A DNA stretch of 64,000 bases, from NCBI GenBank assembly GCA_963709765.1, contig CAVPXL010000005.1, positions 62,001-126,000 of the forward strand. Reading direction: 5' to 3'. Below, piece after piece: positions 10,053 through 19,904 of the stretch (the stretch's first letter is position 1; the number at the start of each line of letters is the position of its first letter). The stretch is from Roseitranquillus sp963709765 (GTDB taxonomy: Bacteria > Pseudomonadota > Alphaproteobacteria > Rhodobacterales > Rhodobacteraceae). The notes under the pieces were generated by a model. That model made no database searches, was not told the DNA's origin, and was given only the letters and a program-made list of their open reading frames with translations. A program made the translations under genes and the position numbers.

Positions 10053-11084
10053 ATGAACATCGACCTTTTGAAACGGCTCTGCGAAACACCCGGCGTGCCG
10101 GGCCACGAGGAGCGCGTGCGCGCGCTGATCGAGGCGGAGGTCAAGGACCTCTTCGACCACGTGGAGACCGACCCGATGGGCTCGCTCCTCTGCCGCCGCG
10201 ACGCCACGGCCGAAGATGCGCCCAGGGTCATGCTGCTCTGCCACATGGACGAGATCGGCTTCCTCGTCAGCCACGTGACCGACAAGGGATTCGCCTACGT
10301 CCAGCCGGTAGGCGGGTTCGATCCGCGCAACCTCTTTTCCCGACGCGTCATCGTCTGCACCGAGGACGGCGATCTTCCCGGCGTGATGAACCCCGGCGGC
10401 AAGCCGATCCACATCTCGACCCCAGAAGAGCGCAAGAAGGTGCCGGAACTGGCCGATTTCTGCGTCGATCTCGGACTGGGCAAGGCCACCGCCGACAAGG
10501 TGCGCGTGGGCGACATGGTGGTGATCGACGCGCCCTTCGCCGAGATGGGAAAGAAGGTGGTCTCCAAGGCGCTCGACAACCGCATCGCCTGCTGGCTGGG
10601 TATCGAGGCGATCCGCGCGCTCGGCGACAAGGGGCGCGGCGCCGAGATCCACGTAGCCTTCACGACGCAGGAGGAGGTCGGGCTGCGCGGCGCCCGCACG
10701 GCCGCCTACCGGGTGCGGCCCGATATCGGCATCGGGGTCGACACCACCCTCGCCTGCGACACGCCCGGCGTGCCGGAACAGGACCGCACGACCCGGCAGG
10801 GCAAGGGGTTCGGCCTGCACGTTCGCGACAGCTCGTTCATTGCCGACAAGGGGCTGGTGGCCGAGATCGAGAAACTGGCCAAGGACAACGATATCCCCTA
10901 CCAGCGCACGATGCTGCGCGCGGGCGGTCAGGACGGCGCGGCGGCGCAGCAGGCGGCGGCTGGCGCGCGGGCCGTGGGAATCGTGGTCGGGACGCGCTAC
11001 ATCCACACGACCTGCGAGATGATCGAGAAATCGGACCTCGAGGCGGCGCGCGACATCCTGTCGGCCTATCTCGGGACCTTCTGA
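10053..11084 (+). CDS. M42 family metallopeptidase (tetrahedral aminopeptidase/FrvX-like)
   Basis: A cytoplasmic dinuclear-metal aminopeptidase of the MH clan. Ligand regions visible are LCHMDEIGFLV (first metal His), the bridging Asp in KALDNRIACW, the base/ligand pair in TQEEVGLRGA, and a late His in YIHTTCEM. The GTRYIHT segment is typical of M42. The length of 343 residues is normal. GGGGGAG precedes the start. It is convergent with the helicase gene; a G+C-rich hairpin lies between the two. Confidence 0.9.
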   Translation: MNIDLLKRLCETPGVPGHEERVRALIEAEVKDLFDHVETDPMGSLLCRRDATAEDAPRVMLLCHMDEIGFLVSHVTDKGFAYVQPVGGFDPRNLFSRRVIVCTEDGDLPGVMNPGGKPIHISTPEERKKVPELADFCVDLGLGKATADKVRVGDMVVIDAPFAEMGKKVVSKALDNRIACWLGIEAIRALGDKGRGAEIHVAFTTQEEVGLRGARTAAYRVRPDIGIGVDTTLACDTPGVPEQDRTTRQGKGFGLHVRDSSFIADKGLVAEIEKLAKDNDIPYQRTMLRAGGQDGAAAQQAAAGARAVGIVVGTRYIHTTCEMIEKSDLEAARDILSAYLGTF

Positions 11085-11096
11085 GGGGACGCCGCC

Positions 11097-11119
11097 CCGG
11101 GGGGCATCGAACCCCCCGG
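11097..11119. terminator. Hairpin between convergent genes
   Basis: A perfect 8-bp stem, CCGGGGGG/CCCCCCGG, with a 7-base loop, 12 bases after the M42 stop codon and downstream of the helicase stop on the other strand. There is no T-tract, so it is at best an atypical or bidirectional transcription end. Confidence 0.4.
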
Positions 11120-11219
11120 TGCGGCCGTCACCCGCTTCGCGCCGATCCGGTCGCGCGCGGCGCGCCGGATGTTGCGTGTCGGACGGCCCCGCCAGCAGGC
11201 GGAGCCGGAAACGACGTCT

Positions 11220-12422
11220 TCAGGCCGCGCGGCGCTGCCGGTTGGGGCGCCGGCGCTGCTGTCTGGGCTTGGCCTTGTGCTCGGGCCGTGCCGTCGCCCA
11301 GGCGGTGCCACCAGCGACCGGGATCGGCTGCTTGAGCACCTTCTGGATGGCCTGCAGCTCGCTCATCTCCGCCTCGGCACAGAACGCGATCGCACGCCCC
11401 GAACGACCGGCACGCGCCGTCCGCCCGATCCGGTGCACGTAGTTCTCGGCCACGTTCGGCAGATCGAAGTTGTAGACATGCGCCACGCCGGGGATGTCGA
11501 TCCCCCGCGCCGCGACGTCGGTGGCGACCAGCACCCGGATCCTGCCCTCGCGGAAGGCCGACAGCGCCCGGTCGCGCTGACCCTGGCTCTTGTTGCCGTG
11601 GATCGAGGCGGCGGAGAAGCCCGCGCGGTCGAGCTGCTTCATCAGCCGCTCCGCTCCGTGCTTGGTCCGCGAGAACACCAGCGCCAGCTCGTCGCGGTGC
11701 GCATCCAGAAGCTCGATCAGCAGCGCCACCTTTTCGGGTTGCGCCACGAAGTGCACCGATTGCTCCACCTTGTCGGCGGTCTGGCCCGGCCGCGCCACCT
11801 CGACCCGCACCGGGTCGGTCAGGTAGGCGCGCGACAGCTCGTCCATCTGCTTGGGCATGGTGGCCGAGAACAGCATCGTCTGCCGCTCCTTCGGCAGCAG
11901 CGGCGCGATGCGGCGCAGCGCGTGGATGAAGCCGAGATCCAGCATCTGATCGGCCTCGTCGAGCACCAGGAACCGGGTGCGGCCCAGCGACACGGCCTTG
12001 CGGTCGAGCAGGTCGATGAGCCGGCCCGGCGTCGCCACGAGGATGTCGGTCCCGCGATGCAGCGCCTTGATCTGCGCGTTGATCGACGCGCCGCCGACGA
12101 CGAGCCCGACGCTCAGATGACCGCCCTTGGAGAAGCCGCGAATGCTGTCGCTGATCTGGCGCGCCAGCTCGCGCGTCGGCGCCAGGATCAGCGCATTCAC
12201 GCTCTTGGGCGCGGGCGCCACGTGGTTTTCCCCCAGAAGGTGAAGGAGCGGCAGCCCGAAGGCGGCCGTCTTGCCGGTCCCCGTCTGGGCAAGGCCCATG
12301 ACATCGCGCCCGTTCATGGCGTGGGGGATGGCCTGGCTCTGGATCGGGGTCGGAGAGGTGAGGCCCAGCTCGGAAAGCCGGGCGAGAAGGCGGGGCTTGA
12401 GGCCCAGCATATCGAAATCCAT
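11220..12422 (-). CDS. DEAD-box ATP-dependent RNA helicase, RhlE type
   Basis: Unwinds RNA duplexes in ribosome assembly or mRNA turnover. All core motifs are present in order: the Q motif (TSPTPIQSQAIP), AQTGTGKTAAF, APTRELA, VATPGRLIDL, VLDEADQML, FSATMP, DVAARGIDIP and HRIGRTARAG. The C-terminal tail is short and basic (AKPRQQRRRPNRQRR), as in RhlE. The ATG at 12422 has AAAGGA upstream. It is 400 residues long and monocistronic in appearance. Confidence 0.95.
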   Translation of the reverse strand: MDFDMLGLKPRLLARLSELGLTSPTPIQSQAIPHAMNGRDVMGLAQTGTGKTAAFGLPLLHLLGENHVAPAPKSVNALILAPTRELARQISDSIRGFSKGGHLSVGLVVGGASINAQIKALHRGTDILVATPGRLIDLLDRKAVSLGRTRFLVLDEADQMLDLGFIHALRRIAPLLPKERQTMLFSATMPKQMDELSRAYLTDPVRVEVARPGQTADKVEQSVHFVAQPEKVALLIELLDAHRDELALVFSRTKHGAERLMKQLDRAGFSAASIHGNKSQGQRDRALSAFREGRIRVLVATDVAARGIDIPGVAHVYNFDLPNVAENYVHRIGRTARAGRSGRAIAFCAEAEMSELQAIQKVLKQPIPVAGGTAWATARPEHKAKPRQQRRRPNRQRRAA

Positions 12423-13145
12423 GAAGTCCTTTCGGGTCGCGGGCGCCTTGCCCGGACCGCAATGATACGCCGTTCCAAACGGCGTCAGGGTCGCGCCCCG
12501 TACTGACCCGTGGAACCGTATTGTCCCCGGGCCGCCAAGGCGTCCGCCCCCCGCGTGATTTGGGAAACCGGAAGCGACGCACGGCGGGACCCGGCAACGG
12601 GGTCCGCTTGCTCACGCGGCAAATCGCCCGCATCGCGGGATCCGTATCCGCATCTGCGCCCCTCAAGTCAAGCACGGATGCAAGACGCGGTGCGTCAATC
12701 CCTGCCGCCAGCCCCCTTTTCGGTTTTTACGTTGCGTCACGTAGCGTTGGCGCGCGTCACGGCCGCCGCGTCGAGGACAGATCCGTTCGTCGGCACATCA
12801 CCCGACAGCCGGCACGCCGTCGCCTCCGCGCGCGCCTGATCGAACCTGCACCGAGGCCGACGAGCCGGCGAACCGCCGGGATCAGCCTTATCGCACCCTG
12901 CCCGGCGCACCTATGCGGTCGCGCGACCCCCGTCTGGTGAACCGGTTGAACCCGGGAAGTCCTCCCCGCAAACGCCCGCCGGCGATCAAGCGGTCCGGCC
13001 GACCGGAAGCAGGAGGCTGCATCGCGGTCATCGGCCAGGCTTCCGCCACGGCCCGGCGCCACCGGCGGCTCGCGGCGCGCATTGCGGTTGCGGTCTCGGA
13101 GCCGACCGCCTAAGTAGCGCCCCGAATGGCTGCCCGGAATGCCCG
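12423..13145. other. Long intergenic region, no supported gene
   Basis: The 723 bases between the helicase and secG hold only Arg/Pro/Ala-rich overlapping frames with no start-site signals or family resemblance. A short inverted repeat (CGCCGTTCCAAACGGCG, about 12469-12485) is visible near the helicase promoter side. I see no tRNA fold or other RNA gene. Confidence 0.55.
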
Positions 13146-13499
13146 ATGGAAAACGTCCTCCTGATCGTCCACCTCATCCTCGCCCTGTGCCTGATCGGCG
13201 TGGTGCTGCTGCAGCGCTCCGAGGGCGGCGGCCTGATGGGCGGCGGCGGCGGCGTGATGACCGGGCGTTCGGCTGCCACGGCGCTGGCCAAGCTGACCTG
13301 GGCTTTCGCGATCGCCTTCATCTGCACCTCGATCGCCCTGACGATCATCGCGGCACAGAACGCGGCCGGCACGTCGGTCCTCGACCGTCTGGGAGAGCCC
13401 GTCGCGGAAGAGGCGGACACACCGGCCCTGCCGCCCGCCGAAGACCTGCTGCCGCCGGTGGAGGGCGACGGCCCGCTCGTTCCCCCCGCGGCCGACTGA
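13146..13499 (+). CDS. secG: Preprotein translocase subunit SecG
   Basis: A small accessory subunit of the SecYEG channel. The 117 residues have two transmembrane helices (about 3-21 and 53-74). They are separated by the hallmark loop VVLLQRSEGGGLMGGGGG and TGRSAATALAKLTW. The acidic/Pro-rich C-terminal tail of about 40 residues is common in alphaproteobacteria. The secG-near-pyrG neighbourhood is also typical, here interrupted by a divergent DUF2235 gene. Confidence 0.93.
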   Translation: MENVLLIVHLILALCLIGVVLLQRSEGGGLMGGGGGVMTGRSAATALAKLTWAFAIAFICTSIALTIIAAQNAAGTSVLDRLGEPVAEEADTPALPPAEDLLPPVEGDGPLVPPAAD

Positions 13500-13569
13500 C
13501 GCCACGCGCGACGCCGGCTTCCGACGCGCTCCGGCGCCGGGCCTCGGCCGTCCGGCGCCGACCATTCTC

Positions 13570-14724
13570 TTACGATCGTGATCGTGCGGATCCGTCGAGC
13601 TGCGCCGCGATGCGCCCGAGGCTGCCGGGGCGGTAGGGCGGCCCGTCCTCTCCCGCACCGCTGCCCTGGTAGCGGCGCAACGCCGAGGGCGACACCTCGC
13701 TCAGATGTGTCGGGCCCGTGCGATCGCGCGGCCAGAGCCGGGTGAGCCAGTCCACCGGCGTCCAGCGCGGCTTGACCGAACGGTTCACGAGCGGCCCGAA
13801 CGGATCCTGCTGCGCGGCGAAGGTCTCCAGCATCAGACCGTCGAAGCCGAGTCCGGCCTCGACGGCGCCCTCGGCGATCCAGCCCAGCGCGATGCTCGAC
13901 AGCGCCTCCACGTCGCCCCCGCCCCCGACCGAGCCGTGATCGCCGGCGAAGAACATCTCGGCAAACCGCCCGCGCGGCTCCTGCGCGTTCAGCGCATCGA
14001 GATTGTCCCAGCGCGTCGGCTCGAACGACCGCCGCCGCTCGTCCAGCGCGATGGCGTGCCGCGCCGAGGCGACCATGCTGGAAAGCTGCGCATCGTGGAA
14101 CGCGAACTTCCGGTTGAACAGCGGCGCGATGCCCAGGTGCTTGGGCACGCCCAGCGCTCCCACGGTGTCCCACACGCCGAGATAGGCTATCCGCAGCCGC
14201 CGCGTTCCGGCCTCGCCCCGCTCGGCGCGCCAGGCCGCTTCCGCCGCGCTGGTGACGACCTCCGGCGAGAGATCCTGGCGAAAGCGATAGCTCTCCTCGC
14301 TCTCGGGGTGGGTCGAGGGGTTCCGGCTGCGGTATCGCCCGATCGCCGCGTCGAGCCGGTTGATCCGGTCGCGCGCCAGGATCCCGCTCGACCGGATCAG
14401 CCCGGTCAGCGACCGCGCCGTGTAGGCCCCGCGGGAAAATCCGAAGACGTGGATCTCGTCGCCCGGCTCGTAGATGAAGGCCAGGTGCCGGTACGCCTCG
14501 GCGATGTTCGCCAGCAGGCCATAGCCGAACGCGCCGCCGATCACCCGGTCGATCCGCCGCGCCACCCCGCGTCCCGTGCCCACGCCCGGCACGTAGAGCG
14601 GGATCTGCTTGGCCCCGTCCGCCGCCGTCGGGCGCAACGCCTCGGCCAGCAGCACGACATTCGTCGGCCATTCGGTGCTGATATCGTTCCAGGTTCCGTC
14701 GCAAAAGATCGCGATGCGCTTCAC
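13570..14724 (-). CDS. DUF2235 domain protein (alpha/beta-hydrolase-like, T6SS-phospholipase related)
   Basis: Contains the DUF2235 opening KRIAIFCDGTWN and a nucleophile elbow in VFGFSRGAYTARSL. YLGVWDTVGALG and MFFAGDHGSVGGGGD follow, with acid and His candidates. Members hydrolyse lipids or are uncharacterised; some are type VI effectors, but no T6SS gene is nearby. I chose the GTG at 14724 because GGAGGGAG lies 8 bases upstream and the family starts at this point. The longer in-frame extension to 14793 is unlikely. The product is 384 residues with no signal peptide. Confidence 0.85.
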   Translation of the reverse strand: MKRIAIFCDGTWNDISTEWPTNVVLLAEALRPTAADGAKQIPLYVPGVGTGRGVARRIDRVIGGAFGYGLLANIAEAYRHLAFIYEPGDEIHVFGFSRGAYTARSLTGLIRSSGILARDRINRLDAAIGRYRSRNPSTHPESEESYRFRQDLSPEVVTSAAEAAWRAERGEAGTRRLRIAYLGVWDTVGALGVPKHLGIAPLFNRKFAFHDAQLSSMVASARHAIALDERRRSFEPTRWDNLDALNAQEPRGRFAEMFFAGDHGSVGGGGDVEALSSIALGWIAEGAVEAGLGFDGLMLETFAAQQDPFGPLVNRSVKPRWTPVDWLTRLWPRDRTGPTHLSEVSPSALRRYQGSGAGEDGPPYRPGSLGRIAAQLDGSARSRS

Positions 14725-14906
14725 GGTTGAAACTCCCTCCGCGGGTTCGCGCCTGCGCCCTGCTGCCGCGAAGTCAAAAGGGGGCCGAGGCACGAAGCTG
14801 GGTCAAGCGGCTGGACGCTCCCCCCGGAATCCGCTTTAAGATGAACTCCCGTAGACGATAATGCGTTGGCGTCGCGGCCAACCACAAGATACGGGGCGTC
14901 ACAAGC

Positions 14907-16550
<1,644 letters not shown>

Positions 16551-16583
16551 AGCGCGCCAGGTAGACGGAAAGATGACGATCCC

Positions 16584-17321
16584 CTATCGGCAACGCACCA
16601 AATGCCGCGGGGATTGACGGGCACCGGGGCCGGAACCGGTTGTGGAGTTTGTTCTTATGCGATCTGCCCACTCAACTCGAACACGTCTCGGGTCTGGCTT
16701 GGCGGCTTCCTCGATGAAGACATTGGCATTGCGACCGTTCTTCCCGTAGTTTCCCTTTACTTTGCCTTTCTTCGTGCATCCAAGATAGAAACCTCCTCTG
16801 ACCGGGTTCGGTGTCCCGATTGGGGCTATGGCGCCGCCACCGGCCGCAACGCCGACGATATCCTGCGACATCGGCGTTACTCGACCCTTACGAATGGTAA
16901 TGGAGACAAAGCCCAATTCGGTGTCGAACCACCCGCTTACGTCTTCCCTGACATAGAAGCTAAATGGCATGTCAACCGGCGCTGGCCGATCGAGTTCGAC
17001 TTCAACGTAGTATAGTTTGGTATCTTGCCACCGGATCGGACGCCGCGGTGGACCAGGCCAATCCAAGTCGTAGGTCATCCCGTGAAGCGGTGAAAAGTTC
17101 AGCCGTACCACGGTGCGCGTAGGAATTGTCGGAACGACAGGAGAGACGCCGCCAACTACGCCTCCCCCGTTCCCGTCAGCCAAGGATGGTTCTTCCCTCT
17201 GGTAGCCAGTATATTCTTTCTGTAGAGGGCCAAGATAGGCATCACAGCTCGCCAGCAAAAAAAGTATTCCGGCCGCGGTCAATAAACCTCCGAGGCGGTT
17301 CGATTCCGAAAACAATCTCAT
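16584..17321 (-). CDS. Orphan putative lipoprotein
   Basis: Not recognised. I chose the ATG at 17321 because GGAGGG precedes it at good spacing. The N-terminus is a lipoprotein signal (LLTAAGILFLLASC, lipid on Cys about 28), so the protein should be membrane anchored. The rest is probably beta-rich: RTVVRLNFSPLHGMTYDL, KLYYVEVELDRPAP and TELGFVSITIRKGRV. It includes a Gly-rich segment and a basic tail. Base composition is visibly A+T-richer than its neighbours, suggesting recent acquisition. No partner gene adjoins it. Confidence 0.65.
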   Translation of the reverse strand: MRLFSESNRLGGLLTAAGILFLLASCDAYLGPLQKEYTGYQREEPSLADGNGGGVVGGVSPVVPTIPTRTVVRLNFSPLHGMTYDLDWPGPPRRPIRWQDTKLYYVEVELDRPAPVDMPFSFYVREDVSGWFDTELGFVSITIRKGRVTPMSQDIVGVAAGGGAIAPIGTPNPVRGGFYLGCTKKGKVKGNYGKNGRNANVFIEEAAKPDPRRVRVEWADRIRTNSTTGSGPGARQSPRHLVRCR

Positions 17322-17493
17322 CCCGAGCCCTCCTTCTCTAATATTCAGACGCCGACAATTTTCTTTGATCCGGTGCGGACTGCATTTCTGGCGCTCCCGA
17401 AGCGAGAGCGGACGCGAAATTTGGGTCCGAGCTCGCCCATGGCGCAATGATGCAATTCCAGATGCTAGTATAGCCTGCGCGCACAACTCGAAA

Positions 17494-17507
17494 TTGACTT
17501 AAGTCAA
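17494..17507. promoter_or_regulatory. Perfect 14-bp palindrome of FNR/CRP-superfamily type
   Basis: TTGACTTAAGTCAA is fully palindromic and matches the general FNR/DNR pattern TTGA(C/T)-N4-(A/G)TCAA. It sits about 175 bp before the csbD-like ATG (17676) and about 180 bp before the divergent lipoprotein ATG (17321), so it could serve either promoter. The surrounding 17322-17675 stretch has no gene. It also contains a 7-bp inverted repeat (GGTGGGT/ACCCACC) at 17540-17557. Confidence 0.5.
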
Positions 17508-17675
17508 GTCAAACCGAGCGGCCGGCTTAGCAAGCGTAGGGTGGGTGCCAACCCACCGCCCACCGCATCGGCGCCGCCTCACCCTGAAGGCGCTCTCCCG
17601 CAACTCCCCACCGTGCGCTCGGAACCGCCGTGCCATCTCGACGGTTGGTCCTGCATCCATAGGAGGAGCAAGACC

Positions 17676-17855
17676 ATGGCGAATGAAGACCAGTCCAAAG
17701 GCAAGGCCAAGGATATTGGCGGCAAGGTCAAGGAAGAGGCCGGCGATCTGACCGGCAACAAGGACCTCAAGCGCGAGGGCCAGGCCGACCAGGTCGAGGG
17801 CAAGGTCCAGAAGGGCGTCGGCGACGCCAAGGACGAGCTCGACAAGGACAAGTGA
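17676..17855 (+). CDS. CsbD family stress protein
   Basis: A 59-residue, highly charged protein of the CsbD/YjbJ family, induced under general stress in many bacteria. Features are repeated KGKAKDIGGKVKEEAG and QADQVEGKVQKGVGDAKD amphipathic helices and no hydrophobic core. AGGAGGAG lies 7 bases before the ATG. It is followed by a strong intrinsic terminator, so it is monocistronic. The FNR-type palindrome upstream may control it. Molecular function is unknown. Confidence 0.92.
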   Translation: MANEDQSKGKAKDIGGKVKEEAGDLTGNKDLKREGQADQVEGKVQKGVGDAKDELDKDK

Positions 17856-17908
17856 ACACCCCGTGCCGGATCGCGCGACATGTGATCGGCACGCACCCGA
17901 ACATCTGG

Positions 17909-17937
17909 AACGGGGCCGCTCAGCCGGCCCCGTTTTT
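17909..17937 (+). terminator. Rho-independent terminator of csbD-like gene
   Basis: A 10-bp perfect stem (AACGGGGCCG/CGGCCCCGTT) with a 6-base loop, running directly into TTTTT. It begins about 54 bases after the csbD-family stop codon. Confidence 0.85.
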
Positions 17938-18407
17938 CGTGTCCGGCCCCGCGAAACACGCCCCGGCCGCCGGCGGACCGCCTTCAAGATTCCGTGTCAT
18001 CCACGAGAAGTGGCGATCCAGCAGCGGACGCTCGATGCTGCTTGCCTCGTTGCGGTCTCGCCCGCGCCACGGCGTCACCGTTTCCGGTTCTGAGAACCCA
18101 GCCAATTCTCAGGATTCCGCGAAAGCGAGGCTGCTCGATGATCTACGAAGCCCGAAGCCCGTCCCTGACGTCTGGAAGAAGATGCCGACGGAACACGGAC
18201 CAGATGATCCTCGGTGACCCCGTCCTCCAGTCTCTCGCGAAACCGCGTCGGGTGACCCGGTCGAGGTCCTCGATGAACCTTGCCGTGCCCGCCCCTGCCT
18301 TTTGCACGGAGAAAACCTCAGGTCGGGGTTTCCACACCGCCTCGGCCCTTTACGGTCAGTCCACGTTCGCGCATTCCTTGGGTCACAAAGCAACGAAGGC
18401 GAGGGCC
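17938..18407. other. Region without a supported gene
   Basis: Several overlapping short frames exist on both strands, including a 64-codon minus-strand frame at 18143-18337. None has a recognisable family match or ribosome-binding site. It may contain decayed coding sequence. Confidence 0.4.
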
Positions 18408-18752
18408 ATGGCCCCTGAGGAAATCTGGAAAACCGAGCAAGGCTTCTGGCTGGACGGACCGAAGTTCTACGAAGAGCACATGGAGCCGAGCGCTCTGATG
18501 GTGTTTCCGGAACCGGTCGGCATTTTAAAAGGTGGCGATATCCTGGACGGGCTCAAAGGAGCCCCACGGTGGAGAACCGTTGAAATGGAACAGAAAACCG
18601 TACTATCTCTGGGGAAGACTCTCGTCCTCGCATACCGTGCAACCAGCAAACGAGACGGCGATGCGACTTACGAAGCGCTATGCTCCAGCACCTATTTGAA
18701 CAGCCGCGACGCGTGGAGGCTCATCGCTCATCAGCAAACGCCCGTCACCTGA
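18408..18752 (+). CDS. SnoaL/DUF4440-like (NTF2-fold) small protein
   Basis: From the ATG at 18408 (GAAGG 8 bases upstream) the product is 114 residues with NTF2-fold character. The opening helix is EEIWKTEQGFWLDGPKFYEEH. The cone strands follow as ALMVFPEPVGIL, then TVLSLGKTLVLAYRA and a final strand AWRLIAHQQTPV. The frame is open much further upstream, but that part shows no family resemblance. Members act as small-molecule-binding or isomerase-like proteins; the ligand here is unknown. Confidence 0.7.
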   Translation: MAPEEIWKTEQGFWLDGPKFYEEHMEPSALMVFPEPVGILKGGDILDGLKGAPRWRTVEMEQKTVLSLGKTLVLAYRATSKRDGDATYEALCSSTYLNSRDAWRLIAHQQTPVT

Positions 18753-18937
18753 AGTCTCCGCTTTTGGGCAAGCAACCTGATACGAACGAACGTCTGCGCT
18801 GTCCCGCAGAGCTGCCATCGGCAATTCCATTGGCTCTGCTCTGTCCGGTGGATTGCAGGGTTAAGATCTGGACCGGTTTCTTGCAAGAAGTTTAAAATGA
18901 CCCCCTGATTTCTTTAGCGAAGTTGCAAGAACGCGCG

Positions 18938-19285
18938 TCAGGCGCAGCCCTGCGCCTTCAGCGGGTCGTGCCCCCAGTTCATCAGGCTGTAGCGCCAGCG
19001 CGAGTGCTCCACGCCGTGTTCCGGCCCGCCCTGGCTGCAATGGCGCTTGATGTAGCCCACGACCTTCGCCATGTGGCGCCAGTCCGCGTCCGAAAGTTCC
19101 GCCTTCTTCGTGCGCCTGATCTCGACGATGCGGCGGCCCGACCTGTGGCCCGTGCTCTCTCCCCCGTCGCTGTCCCCGACCGACCGGCTCTCGTCGGTTG
19201 CGAGCCAGTCCTCGAGCTCTCCGGGCGCCATGTTCACCAGCGCGCGCCATTCCTCCCAGACCTCGCCCCTGTCCTTCGATGACAT
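18938..19285 (-). CDS. DUF3140 domain protein
   Basis: A 115-residue protein matching DUF3140: EEWRALVNMAPGELEDWLAT at the N-terminus, a Ser/Gly-rich linker, then GRRIVEIRRTKKAELSDAD and WRHMAKVVGYIKRHC. I chose the ATG at 19285 because AGGAGG lies 6 bases upstream; the frame also has a TTG two codons earlier. The family is small and hydrophilic and is often found beside stress genes. Function unknown. Confidence 0.85.
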   Translation of the reverse strand: MSSKDRGEVWEEWRALVNMAPGELEDWLATDESRSVGDSDGGESTGHRSGRRIVEIRRTKKAELSDADWRHMAKVVGYIKRHCSQGGPEHGVEHSRWRYSLMNWGHDPLKAQGCA

Positions 19286-19380
19286 GGTCAACCTCCTGTT
19301 ATCGTGAGATTATAGACTTGCTCCCGCGCGGCATGAACAGACCTGCTTGTGCCGCGCCAATTCGCCGCTAGGGTCGGGCC

Positions 19381-19902
19381 ATGGATTGGTCGCAGATGTT
19401 CTTCCAGGGTTGGAGCGGAATCGTGCGCACCCTCATCGTGGGGGCGTTGGCCTACGCGTTCCTGGTCGTAAGCCTGAGGATTTCGGGCAAGCGGACACTG
19501 GCCAAGCTCAACGCCTTCGACCTGGTGATCACCGTCGCCTTCGGCTCGACGCTGGCCTCGATCCTGCTGAGCGAGGATGTGGCGCTCGCCGAGGGAGCCG
19601 CTGCGCTTGTCCTCCTGATATTGCTTCAATTCATCGTCGCGTCCCTGTCGGTGCGGTGGCACGGCTTCGCCAAGCTCGTGCGCTCGGAGCCGACGCTGCT
19701 GCTGCGCGACGGAGAAGTCTGCCACGATGCCCTGCGCCGCGCCCGCGTCACCACGGCCGAGCTGGAGACGGTCGTGCGGACCGAAGGCAAGCGTGGTTTC
19801 GGCGGGATTTCCGCCGTGATCCTGGAATCCGACGGCTCCTTCTCGGTGATCTCCGGCGATGGCGGTGGCGGCCGGAAGGGGGAGGCCGAGGCAGGCACCT
19901 GA
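19381..19902 (+). CDS. YetF/DUF421 family membrane protein
   Basis: 173 residues. Three N-terminal membrane helices (about residues 13-32, 45-62 and 70-90) are followed by a cytoplasmic DUF421 domain. Typical motifs are RISGKRTLAKLNAFDLVITV and FGSTLASILL in the membrane part, and KLVRSEPTLLLRDG and TTAELETVVRTEG in the soluble part. The family's biochemical role is not established. It is convergent with the channel gene, with only two bases between the stops. Confidence 0.88.
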   Translation: MDWSQMFFQGWSGIVRTLIVGALAYAFLVVSLRISGKRTLAKLNAFDLVITVAFGSTLASILLSEDVALAEGAAALVLLILLQFIVASLSVRWHGFAKLVRSEPTLLLRDGEVCHDALRRARVTTAELETVVRTEGKRGFGGISAVILESDGSFSVISGDGGGGRKGEAEAGT

Positions 19903-19904
19903 CC

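Noticed and set aside
13028..14704. 558-codon minus-strand frame covering secG and the DUF2235 gene
   Set aside because: Overlaps both real genes out of frame and is Arg/Gly-rich throughout.
18143..18337. 64-codon minus-strand frame before the NTF2-like gene
   Set aside because: Looks protein-like in composition, but no family, start signal or partner could be identified.
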